Shown one piece after another: positions 17,210 through 26,500 of a stretch of DNA of 64,000 nucleotides. The position numbers and the translations under genes were made by a program. Where the stretch lies: the NCBI GenBank assembly GCA_903882875.1, contig CAIRYQ010000032.1, forward strand, positions 62,001 to 126,000. The letters are read 5' to 3'. This DNA is from an uncultured Spartobacteria bacterium (GTDB lineage: Bacteria; Verrucomicrobiota; Verrucomicrobiia; Chthoniobacterales; Chthoniobacteraceae). Numbering within the stretch: position 1 is the first letter of the stretch; the number at the start of each line of letters is the position of its first letter. The notes under the pieces were generated by a model that saw nothing but the letters and a program-made list of their open reading frames with translations, did not search any database and was not told the origin of the DNA.

Positions 17210-19564
17210 TCATTCACGGGTGATCGTTTCGTCGAGGTTCAAAAGGACGCGCGCTGCGGTGAGTGGATCGAGTTTGCGCAGGCGTTCGGTTTCCTTCGCT
17301 GCCGGTTTGCGAGCGACGCACCGGCGGAAGGCGGTTTCGATTCCGTCCTTTGTGATCAGCTTCTCCATCGCCTGCGCAAACTCGAAGAACGCAGTGTCAT
17401 TCAGAAGCGTGAGCGCCTGCAGCGGCGTGTTGCTGCGCAGCCGCCGCGTGCAGGTCGTGAACGAGTCGGGCGAATCGAAAACGGTGAGCGCGGGATGCGG
17501 GCTCGCGCGGAAGAAAAATGTGTAAAGTCCGCGCCGATACCGGTCACCGCCCTTGCTCACGGGCCACGGGCGCTTGACCTGACCGACGCTCATCGCGCCG
17601 TCGGGCTGCGGCGGATAGACGGGCGGACCGCCGAGCTTCGGGTTCAGCAATCCGGTCGCCGAGAGGCACGCATCGCGCACCATCTCGGCATCGAGCCGCA
17701 GTCGGTTCTGGTGCGAGAGCAGGCGGTTGTTCGGGTCTTTCAATGCGAGATCCGGACGCGCATTCGAGCTGCGCTGGTAGGTGTCGCTGGTGACGATGGC
17801 GCGATGCATGGCCTTCATGCTCCAGCCGCGTTCCATAAATTCGACGGCGAGCCAGTCGAGCAGCGCGGGGTTCATCGGTGGCTGGCCCTGGGTGCCGAAA
17901 TCATTCTCCGTCTCGACGATCCCCTTGCCGAAATACTGGAGCCACACGCGGTTCATGATCACACGCGTGGTGAGCGGGTTTCCCCGATCCACGATCCAGC
18001 GCGCAAGATCGAGGCGCGTGGACTTGCCGGATTCGTTCTTGAACGCGTGCAGCACGGCCGGCGTGCCCTCGGTGACGACATCCGCGGGGCGCGTGAAGTC
18101 GCCCTTGATGAAAAGGTGCGTCTCGCGCTTCTGCGGCAGGTCGCGCATCGAGAGCGAGGTCACCTTGTTCGAGAGATCGCCCTCGATTTCGGTGAGGCGG
18201 TCGTTCACGCCCTTGAACTCCGGATCGTTGAAGCCGAACTGGTAGCTGTAGAGTTCGCGCACTTGCGCGGGCTTCCGCTTTTTCGCGGGAATGCCGACGA
18301 TCTTCACCACCTCCGCACGCACTTTTTTTTTCGTCTCGGGCGTGAGGGATTTCTCCCACTGATCGAGTTCCGCGAGGCGCGACGGCATGAGTTTCGCGAG
18401 CTTTTCCTCGAGATCCTTCTTCTCCGCGTTGAGCTTTTCGTAGTCCTTCTTTGCGTCGGGCACTTCCACAGTCGAGGTCTTCGTGCCGCCGTGTCCATCC
18501 TGCTCCTGGTTGTTGAAGAAAGCGAAGAACTGGTAGTATTCCTTCTGCGAAATCGGATCAAATTTGTGATCGTGGCACTGGCAGCAGCCGACCGTGAGAC
18601 CGAGCCACACCGAGCCGGTCGTGGCGACGCGGTCGAACACGGCATCAATGCGGAACTGCTCGGGGTCAATGCCGCCCTCGCCGTTCACCTGTGTGTTGCG
18701 GTGGAAACCGGTCGCGATGAGCTGCGGCGGTGCGGCATTTTCGAGGAGGTCGCCGGCGAGCTGCTCGATCGTGAAACGGTCGAAGGGCATGTCCGCATTC
18801 AGCGCGTTCACGACCCAGTCGCGGTACGGCCAGATGCTGCGCGGCGCATCAATGCTGTATCCATTGCTGTCCGCATAGCGCGCCTGATCGAGCCACCAGC
18901 GTCCCCATCGTTCGCCGTAGTGAGGCGATTTCAGCAGGCGCTCGACGAGGTTTTCGTACGCACGCGGATCACGGTCGTTCAAAAAGGCGTCCACGTCCTG
19001 CACCGAGGGCGGCAGTCCGGTGAGATCGAGCGACACGCGGCGGATGAGCGTCTCGCGCTGCGCGATCGGCGAAGGCGCGATGCCCTCCTGCGCGAGCTGC
19101 GCGGCGATGAACGCATCAATCGGATTCTGAGGCTTGTGTTCCGCATTTTCCGGTACCGCCGGTCGCTGCGGCGCGATGAAAGCCCAGTGCGTCCATTTGC
19201 TCGGCTCCTCCACAGCGGGCACCTTTGCGCCGTCGTTGATCCATTGTTTTACGAGGCTCACCTGCTCCACGGTGAGCGGATTGCGCTTGTAAGGCATCTG
19301 CGGGATGTCGCCGTGCGGCCCGTTGAGGACTTGGAAAAGCAGGCTCTCGTCCGCCTTGCCAGCAGTGATGCTCGTGCCGCTGTCGCCGCCTTTCATCAGC
19401 GCGGCAGCGGTGTCGAGACGCAGGCCGCCTTTCGGCTTTTTCGCCTCGTGGCATTGCAAACACGCGGTCGCAAAAAGCGGCTTTATGTCGCGCAGATAGT
19501 CCACTGCGGCGGGCGCGCTGGCCGCGGTGGCGAGCAGGGTGATGGCGGTGAGGGGGCGGTTCAT
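17210..19564 (-). CDS. secreted cytochrome-type DUF1549/DUF1553 protein, module 1
   Basis: The 784-residue product has a signal peptide and then a planctomycete-type cytochrome c domain with CLQCH (35-39), a DUF1549 domain (VSLDLTGLPPSVQDVDAFL) holding a second motif CCQCH (327-331), a charged coiled region (residues about 365-450), and a C-terminal DUF1553 domain (RVWLQYFGKGIVETENDFG). This is the standard PSCyt1-PSCyt2-PSD1 architecture. It is likely a periplasmic electron-transfer or oxidative partner of the downstream DUF1501 protein. The coiled region includes a nine-A run coding for KKK. Confidence 0.9.
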   Translation of the reverse strand: MNRPLTAITLLATAASAPAAVDYLRDIKPLFATACLQCHEAKKPKGGLRLDTAAALMKGGDSGTSITAGKADESLLFQVLNGPHGDIPQMPYKRNPLTVEQVSLVKQWINDGAKVPAVEEPSKWTHWAFIAPQRPAVPENAEHKPQNPIDAFIAAQLAQEGIAPSPIAQRETLIRRVSLDLTGLPPSVQDVDAFLNDRDPRAYENLVERLLKSPHYGERWGRWWLDQARYADSNGYSIDAPRSIWPYRDWVVNALNADMPFDRFTIEQLAGDLLENAAPPQLIATGFHRNTQVNGEGGIDPEQFRIDAVFDRVATTGSVWLGLTVGCCQCHDHKFDPISQKEYYQFFAFFNNQEQDGHGGTKTSTVEVPDAKKDYEKLNAEKKDLEEKLAKLMPSRLAELDQWEKSLTPETKKKVRAEVVKIVGIPAKKRKPAQVRELYSYQFGFNDPEFKGVNDRLTEIEGDLSNKVTSLSMRDLPQKRETHLFIKGDFTRPADVVTEGTPAVLHAFKNESGKSTRLDLARWIVDRGNPLTTRVIMNRVWLQYFGKGIVETENDFGTQGQPPMNPALLDWLAVEFMERGWSMKAMHRAIVTSDTYQRSSNARPDLALKDPNNRLLSHQNRLRLDAEMVRDACLSATGLLNPKLGGPPVYPPQPDGAMSVGQVKRPWPVSKGGDRYRRGLYTFFFRASPHPALTVFDSPDSFTTCTRRLRSNTPLQALTLLNDTAFFEFAQAMEKLITKDGIETAFRRCVARKPAAKETERLRKLDPLTAARVLLNLDETITRE

Positions 19565-19761
19565 CGGATGCGGAAAGGAAAACCAATCTCATACGCCAGA
19601 CAAGTCACGCGATTTGAATGCGCAGAAACAAGCCGGCGACCTAGCGCAGCAGAATCCGCGGGTAAGGCAGACTAATGGAAAAGTCCCGCAGCGGCGAAAG
19701 CGCATCTCCAGTCGCGCGCAGCTATTTCGTCATTCCAGAGGGCAATTTGTTGGGGGCAATT

Positions 19762-21066
19762 TCAGCCCCAGAAGCCCTTGAGTCGTTCTTTCTCCGGAAT
19801 CACCAGCGGGAATTTCTTGCTCAGCGGATGCTCCGCGATTCCGGCATGTTCGCGCAGCGCGGTGTGGATGTGCTCGGGGCGGATCTTGATCCCCTTTTCC
19901 TTGTCCGAATCCTTGCAACAGGCGAGCGACTTCGGATCGAGCGGCACGCCGAACTGCTTGTCATCCGTCGCGCCGATCACGCGATTGCCCTTGATGCGCG
20001 GACCGAGGAACATCGCCGAACCGATGGACCAGTGGTCCTTGCCGTTGCCCTTGTTGTAAGTCGGCGTGCGGCCCATCTCGCTCTGCACGATGACGACGAG
20101 CTTCTCGCGGATCTTCTGCGCCTCGGCGCGGCGCAGCACGTAGGCGATACCCTCGAGAAACTCGGGGATGAGCTTCATCTGATCGGTGTCGTTGTTTGCG
20201 TGGCTGTCGAACTGTCCGATGGAAAGATTCGCCGACACGCACACTCCCGCCTTGAACGACGCGAGCGCGATCTCCGCCTGCTGCGCGAGGCGTCCCTTCG
20301 GATTGGTGGACGGGATGAACGGCGTCACGCGCTGGAGCGCCTTCGAGTTCACCTGTGCTGCGTAGAGCATGCTCATCGCGCGTTCCTCGCGCGGCAGGTG
20401 CGGCTGCACGGCCCGCGCTGCGTGCTGTTCGCCGAGCGCCTGCTCGATGCGGCTCAGTGCAAAATCATCATGGTACGGCGAGCGGAGATTCCCCTCGATG
20501 GAGTCGGCATTCGCGATTTTTTGAAGCGACGGAAGGTACGGCACGCGCGACATCGCGACGACATTTCCTGTCGCGGAATAATTTCCGAACGTGAGAAACG
20601 AGAGAGGACACGTCGGCCCGTTGCACGCGGCGACGAGCGCGGCGAAGGTCGGATACGCGAGGCTGTCGAGCTTGCCCGTGGCCATGTAGCGCGCGCCGGG
20701 CGAATGGTTGTTCACCGAGTAGTCGAGGCCGTTGAACGTGAGCAGCTCGTCGCCGAATTCGTTGTAAAATTCCTCGTTGCTCATGCCGCCGCTCTTCGTC
20801 TTTTCCGTCGGCGCAAACTTGTGCGCGCCTTTCGTGAGAATGTCGCCTTCCTTGTAGAGGCGGTTCATTTCGTTGATGCCTTTCGGGTCCATCAGGTAGG
20901 TCGTGTCCCAGCCGCCGGACGCATTGAACACGAGGTAAAACGGCCCGTCGTACGGCGGCGTTTCCTTCACGTCGGCGTGCAGCACGGAGGTCATGCCGCC
21001 GGGGCACGCGAAGCCGAGGCCGGCGAGGCTGCAATATTTCAGAAAATCGCGGCGTGATTTATTCAT
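19762..21066 (-). CDS. Tat-exported DUF1501 protein, module 2
   Basis: The 434-residue protein starts at the ATG at 21066 with SRRDFLKYCSLAGLGFACPG, a Tat-like leader. It is a divergent DUF1501 member: LVFNASGGWDTTYLMDPKG at the start, QFDSHANNDTDQMKL in the middle and SEMGRTPTYNKGNGKDHWS near the end, where module 1 has GEFGRTP and GRNHH. Its ATG overlaps the last 8 bases of the upstream heme-protein gene, implying translational coupling. The apparent reading frame up to 21513 is a shadow over that gene. An extra CC pair (LACCKDSD) is present near the C-terminus. Confidence 0.85.
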   Translation of the reverse strand: MNKSRRDFLKYCSLAGLGFACPGGMTSVLHADVKETPPYDGPFYLVFNASGGWDTTYLMDPKGINEMNRLYKEGDILTKGAHKFAPTEKTKSGGMSNEEFYNEFGDELLTFNGLDYSVNNHSPGARYMATGKLDSLAYPTFAALVAACNGPTCPLSFLTFGNYSATGNVVAMSRVPYLPSLQKIANADSIEGNLRSPYHDDFALSRIEQALGEQHAARAVQPHLPREERAMSMLYAAQVNSKALQRVTPFIPSTNPKGRLAQQAEIALASFKAGVCVSANLSIGQFDSHANNDTDQMKLIPEFLEGIAYVLRRAEAQKIREKLVVIVQSEMGRTPTYNKGNGKDHWSIGSAMFLGPRIKGNRVIGATDDKQFGVPLDPKSLACCKDSDKEKGIKIRPEHIHTALREHAGIAEHPLSKKFPLVIPEKERLKGFWG

Positions 21067-23416
21067 AGAGGAACTCGTGGTTGCGGAGGAGATAGGTGAG
21101 CACGGCACGCCAGGCGCGCACGGTGTATTTCGGATCGGGCACGGGATGTTCGAGGCCCTGTCGGCAGGAATAATTTTCGTCCGGCGAAAATTTTCCGCGC
21201 TCTGCGGCGTCGCTGACGATGCCTGCGAAGAGCCGGAACGTGCGATCCACTTCCGGCGACGCGGGCGAGTCGTTGCGCCCGAGCACCTGCTGGTGGAGAT
21301 GCGCGATCGTCTCGCGGATGTTCGCGTCCGCTTCGGCGGAAGCGCCGGGCAGCACGTCCGGCTCGATTTTTGGAAACAGCTTCCGCTCACCAGGCGCGCG
21401 GCTGAAATCGAGCGCGGTGTTCCTGCACGCGATGTCGTTTGCGAGGATGCGCTGGATCGCGCCCATCGCGCCGCTCGGATCCGTGGCGCGCTCCGTGACC
21501 TCCTTCGAATCAATGCCGCCGTAAAGCATGTCGAGCCCGCCGTCGCCGTGCTTCAGGCGGCCCCAGCCCGTGCCGAAGATTGCCGTGACTTTCCGCTCGA
21601 CCTGCTCCGGTGCAAGCATCCGCACCACGCCGATGTCGTCGAGTTCCGCCTTGCGCGCGGGATTTGCCTCGGCGCTCGCGAGCCCGTCGGCGCGGTAAAA
21701 ATCGGACATTACCCAATCCTGAATCACATTCTTGAAATTGAAACCCGTCTCCGCAAACCGCTTTGCGATCGCCTCGGTGCGCGTGCGCTGCTCATGATAA
21801 GCGCGGCGCTTCGCCGAGTAGAGCGGATCGTCGAGATCCTTCGGCGGCAGCAGCACCTTGCGTCCCGTCAAAATGTAGTAGCCGTGTTCCACCATCGCGA
21901 CGGCGAAGCGCGGATCTTTCGCGGTGCGTTCGCCGAGCCATTGCAGCGCGCGCCAGCGTTCCTCCGCGGGCATGTCCTCGCCCTCGAAGCCTGCGCCGAA
22001 CATGTCCGTGAACCAGCCGTCCTTGCGTTTCCCATACACGCCCGCGTCCGCAAATTTCCAGTAGTCCTGAAACATGCCTGCGATCGGATCGAGCGTCTTG
22101 TGGCACACCACACACTCGCTCGCCTCCATCGTCGGCACCTTGTATTTCGCCGTCACCGCCGCCGCGTCGCTCACTCGCGCCGCGAGTTCGAGCACGTCCA
22201 CGCCGAGGAAATGCTGGTAATACATCCGCGCACGGAGCCGGTTCCGGTTCGTCTCCGTCGTCGGGTAGCGGCACAGCCATTGGAATGTGCTCAGGATTCC
22301 CGCGTGCGGATAGAAGCCCGTCTTCGATTCCTGATCCTGCTGCTTCGCACGGCCCTTCAGCGCCGGGAGCCTCACCGGGATGTATTCAAATGGGTCATCC
22401 GGGTTTTTGAACTTCGCCTTCACCTCGTCGAAGATCCCGTAGCCGCGCGCACCGTACGGCGAGACCATCATGTAGTCCGCGGTGATGATCTCCGTGAACG
22501 GCTTCCCCTCGCGGACGATGTGCTCGATGAGCTTCAGCGGCTCGAGGTGCAGCGCCTTGCGGTATTCGTCCGCCATCTTGTAGCCCGCCTTCTTGCGCGA
22601 GCCCTCGTCGGGGATCTCCTTGAACTCCCACTTCTGATACCAGTGCCGCTGCGGAAAATGATCGTAGGAAAGGAACGTCTGATCCGCATTCCCGTCCGCG
22701 CCGAGCGTGAGGAAGATGTCGTTGAACCCCTCGCGCAGCCGGTTGTAAAACGCATCCTCCTTCATCACCGCCTCGAGGATCGCAGGCATGGCCTTCAGCC
22801 CCTTGGCCGCGACTGCGGAAAGTTCCGCATCAGTAGGCAACCGCGCGGCGAGCGAGAGCGTCGCGCGACGCAGCAACCGCCGGTCGTCGAGCATCAAGAT
22901 GCCGTCGAAAAATGGCGGCGCATTTTTTTCCACGACAGCCGGCGCGAGCTTCGGATCCGCCGGCGCATTCACGCGGCGCACAAATTCCGCAAGCACGCGA
23001 TACCCCGCCGACGCTGGCTCCAGCGCGACTTTCCCGCCGTGCTTGATCTTTCCGCTCGCCTTCAGCAGCAGCCGGGATTCGCCGTCCTTTTTGATCGCCG
23101 CCATCCGCACAAACGCCGCGCGGTTTTCCGCGAGCGCCGCGTCGCGCGTGTCGTCCTTCTCGCGTTTCGGATCGCGCAAAATGAACTCGCTGTCCTCCGC
23201 CTCACCGCCCGGCTTGTGGCACTTCAGGCAGTCCTGAGCCGCGACCTTCGGCCACAGCTCGTCGAGAAAAAAAGCGTCTGCCGGCCCGCGATGCTGCATC
23301 GGCATGGGTGCGGTTTTCGCATCATCCGGGGCTGCGCCGAAAAGCCCGCCTGCCGGTGCAAGCAGCAGGAGCGGAAATGCGGCGCGCAGGATGAATTGGT
23401 GCGTGGCTGTTCTCAT
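21059..23416 (-). CDS. secreted two-CxxCH protein, module 2 (DUF1588-like)
   Basis: The 785-residue protein has a signal peptide, a first heme motif DCLKCHK (63-67), and a second motif ECVVCHKTLDPIAGMFQDYW (435-439). The second resembles the CxxCH-xLDPxG segment of DUF1588-type proteins of PVC bacteria. Between them lies a helical region with RRATLSLAARLPTDAELSAV, which echoes DUF1549 but is shorter. It is therefore not a simple copy of the module 1 protein. It overlaps its downstream DUF1501 partner by 8 bases. A role as a periplasmic heme protein is inferred from the export signal and the motifs. Confidence 0.78.
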   Translation of the reverse strand: MRTATHQFILRAAFPLLLLAPAGGLFGAAPDDAKTAPMPMQHRGPADAFFLDELWPKVAAQDCLKCHKPGGEAEDSEFILRDPKREKDDTRDAALAENRAAFVRMAAIKKDGESRLLLKASGKIKHGGKVALEPASAGYRVLAEFVRRVNAPADPKLAPAVVEKNAPPFFDGILMLDDRRLLRRATLSLAARLPTDAELSAVAAKGLKAMPAILEAVMKEDAFYNRLREGFNDIFLTLGADGNADQTFLSYDHFPQRHWYQKWEFKEIPDEGSRKKAGYKMADEYRKALHLEPLKLIEHIVREGKPFTEIITADYMMVSPYGARGYGIFDEVKAKFKNPDDPFEYIPVRLPALKGRAKQQDQESKTGFYPHAGILSTFQWLCRYPTTETNRNRLRARMYYQHFLGVDVLELAARVSDAAAVTAKYKVPTMEASECVVCHKTLDPIAGMFQDYWKFADAGVYGKRKDGWFTDMFGAGFEGEDMPAEERWRALQWLGERTAKDPRFAVAMVEHGYYILTGRKVLLPPKDLDDPLYSAKRRAYHEQRTRTEAIAKRFAETGFNFKNVIQDWVMSDFYRADGLASAEANPARKAELDDIGVVRMLAPEQVERKVTAIFGTGWGRLKHGDGGLDMLYGGIDSKEVTERATDPSGAMGAIQRILANDIACRNTALDFSRAPGERKLFPKIEPDVLPGASAEADANIRETIAHLHQQVLGRNDSPASPEVDRTFRLFAGIVSDAAERGKFSPDENYSCRQGLEHPVPDPKYTVRAWRAVLTYLLRNHEFLYE

Positions 23417-23521
23417 CGGGTTGGAGGGACGATTCGGCTGGAAGATTCATCGCCTGCGAGGGTGGATCTTATGCGAATTTGCGGAAATGAAACGCCCATT
23501 CTCCAATGCAGCATACGACGT

Positions 23522-26500
23522 TCACGGCCTCCGTGTGAACTGCCACCGGCCCCACAGCGCCGGCGTGAGTTCCGCCTCGCTCGGCACATCGGCGGTGATC
23601 GCCGTCGCCTTATTGTTCCAGTACACGCGCTGCAGCGTCTGAAATCCATTGCCGCGCAGGATGCCGATGTCGCCCCTGATGGACTGGCCGTCCGCGGGCT
23701 TCAGCCCGAGCGCCGCGAGCGGTACGGACACCTCGTAGAATGCGCCCGCGACTTTCCCCTTGTCATTTTTCTCCACGCTCATCGCGAGCTGCACCTCGGC
23801 GCTGATGTCGTCCACGCGATCGATCGGGATCGTGCGCGACGGCGAGGAAAACGGCACCGGCTCTTTCGTCCCCGGCACGACGGCGCGGTAGATCAGCGCG
23901 AGCGTTTTGCCTTTGACCTGCGTGACGAGCAGCCGCACGTCGCCAGCGACCGGGTGCGGGCGCTTCGGATCGGCGGCGGGATTCGTGCCGATCATGAGGT
24001 CGAGACAGCCGCCGGTTTTGAAAGGCGCGTTCGGCGTGTCGCCGGAGTTCTTCAGCAGCTCGGCGTCCTGCGTGCGGAACGCCGCGTAGAGCCGGTCGCC
24101 GGAAATGGCGACTGCGCCCGTGATGTCGTATGGCTTGCTGTCGCTGTTGAAATTCGCCGCCGTCCCGCGGCGATCGATCACGGCCCAGTCCGCGCTGACC
24201 CAGTCGTCGAGCTTGCCGTCCACGACCGGCGCGTCCGTTCGCAGCGCGACGTTCAGCGTGCCGCTGCCGCGCGCGAGCTGCCGCTGCGCCTCGGCCTGCA
24301 CGCGCCACGCGGCGGCCGCTTTCAGATCATCGGCGGTCACGCGCAGCTCGGTGGCTGGCAGACGGCGGATGCTTTCGAGACCGTCCACGCGCACGAGACT
24401 CGTGCGTCCGCCATCCACGAGATACACCGCGCCGTCGGCGGTCTGCGTGATCGTCGGGAAGAAATTTTCATCGTGCAGCGTGATCTCGTTCAGCAGCGCA
24501 CCGCGCTCGGCCTTCGGCATCGTCCAATGGTGACCCGTGCGCGAATCCTGGAATAGCTGCGCGACGAAGAGGCCGTCCGCCGTGAGCAGATACATGTCGC
24601 CCATGTTGCCATTGATGCACCACAGCGGCCCCGCATCGCCCTTCTGCGGCGTGATGAAATCGCCGAGCAGCCGCGTGCTGCCGAGCACTTCGCCGGGACG
24701 GTCCGGCACCGGCGCTTCGTGCGAGGCGTGCAGCCCCGGCCACAGGCTCGGATAAGCCCACAGTGGTTTTCCATTTTTCAAACCGCCGAATCCCTCGCGC
24801 GCAAAAGGCTCGGGCGCGACGGTGAGCACTGTCCATCCATCGGGGCCGATCAAAACCTGATCGCCGCCCGAGGATACGGGCGTCTGCGCGCCGCTCGCGA
24901 GCGTCTCGCCCGCGCCCAGATCATACACGGGCACGCCCTGCGCGGTGAATCGCCGCGACGAAAAGCGCACCGCCTTGTCGTCCACACGCGCAGCGAGGAA
25001 CGACAGATCCTGCGCGCCGGTCACGCCGCCGGTCTTCGCTTTCACCATCGTCACTTCGTCCGGCTGCACGCGCGCATCGCCATTCAGATCGCTCCACACG
25101 AAGAGCGTGGAATTTTTCTGCGGATCGCCGTTCGGATCCACACCCTGCGGCCAGCGCGACTTGAATGCGGCGCCTTTCAGCACGGGCCAGTCGTTCGCGC
25201 GACCGAGCGCGGCGACCGGCAAGGCGACGCCATTTTTCATCAGCCAGATCGTGGCGTTCGCGTGTCCGCCGGTCGGATTGCTGTTGTAGCAATTCGTCAT
25301 GTATTGTCGGCCCGCGGCGTAAATCGGCGTCTGCGGCGGCCCCGCGCGGAAAAGCGAGCCTACATCATCGTGCCCCTCGCGGCTGAAGACGGCCGCGGGC
25401 TCGTTCGCGCCGGTTTTCCAGTCGAGTTTGAACTCGATGCCGTCGTAGTAAAACCGTGTCTTGTCGTGCGGATCGAGCGTGCCGCCGCCGCCGTACCGGC
25501 CGGGACCGTAGAAGGCGCGCACGAATTTTCCATCGGGTGCCCACACGCTCACGCGCTTCGGCTGGAAATCATTTTCGGCGGCCCATAGCTGCTGCCTTTC
25601 GTCAATCGCGAGACCGTGCGGATTATTCATGTGCAGCGGGTCGTAAGGCCCGGCCTTCGGCGCACCCGCGTGGCCGATCGCGTGGAGAAATTTTCCATCC
25701 GGCGAGAAGACTTTGACCTGATGCGATCCGCCGCGGTCGCTGACGTAGATGCGGCCTGCCGCATCGAGCGTGATACCCTGCGGATCTTCCAAATGCGGAT
25801 TGTGGATTGCGGATTGCGGATTTTTTCCGACGACGATTTCCGGTGCCTTCAGCGGAAGCGGCGACGCGCCGATTGCAAATCGCAGCAGCGCATTTTCCGA
25901 GAGCACGAGCAGCCGTCCCTGTGCGTCGAATACGAGTCCGCGCGGGCTTTTCACCGGAGCCTCGCCGAGTGATTTGCCGGTACGAGCGTCCACGAAGAGC
26001 AGCGTGCCGAGCTTGTTGAAGCTCGCGACGAGCAGGCCGTCATGCACTGCGATTCCGCCGAGCTGTCCGATCCAGTGGTGGTCGCCGTCGTCACCCGCGG
26101 GCGGCGTGAAGGGATGTTTGATCACCGGCCTGTCGCCCTTCGCGGTGAGCGCGGTGATGCGCAGTTCGCCGTGCTCCTTGTCGTTGTTCGTCGTGCCGCT
26201 CGTCCATGTCGAGCCGACGTAGGCGAAGACATCGGGAAGCGCATTTTTCCCAGCGTCGTATGCGAGATTTGGCGCGGCGGTCCAGTTGCCGCCAATCCAC
26301 CCGCGACCGCCGATCTTTTTTCCATCGAGATCCACCCACGCGAGACCTGCGCCTCCTTCGCTCACTGCGCTGCCGATGTACACCATCGGTTTTCCTTCCG
26401 GCGTCTTGTCCGCGGGTACGAAGGCGACGGCCTGCGGCGGCGTGTGGTTCGTGAGCCATCCGCCGGACTTGTCGGCGGTCTCCCACGCGGGGTTGCCCGA

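Noticed and set aside
17211-17217. GTG at 17217 as the DUF1501 module 1 start
   Set aside because: It would add six residues before the Tat leader and overlap the upstream gene; the ATG at 17199 gives a typical leader length.
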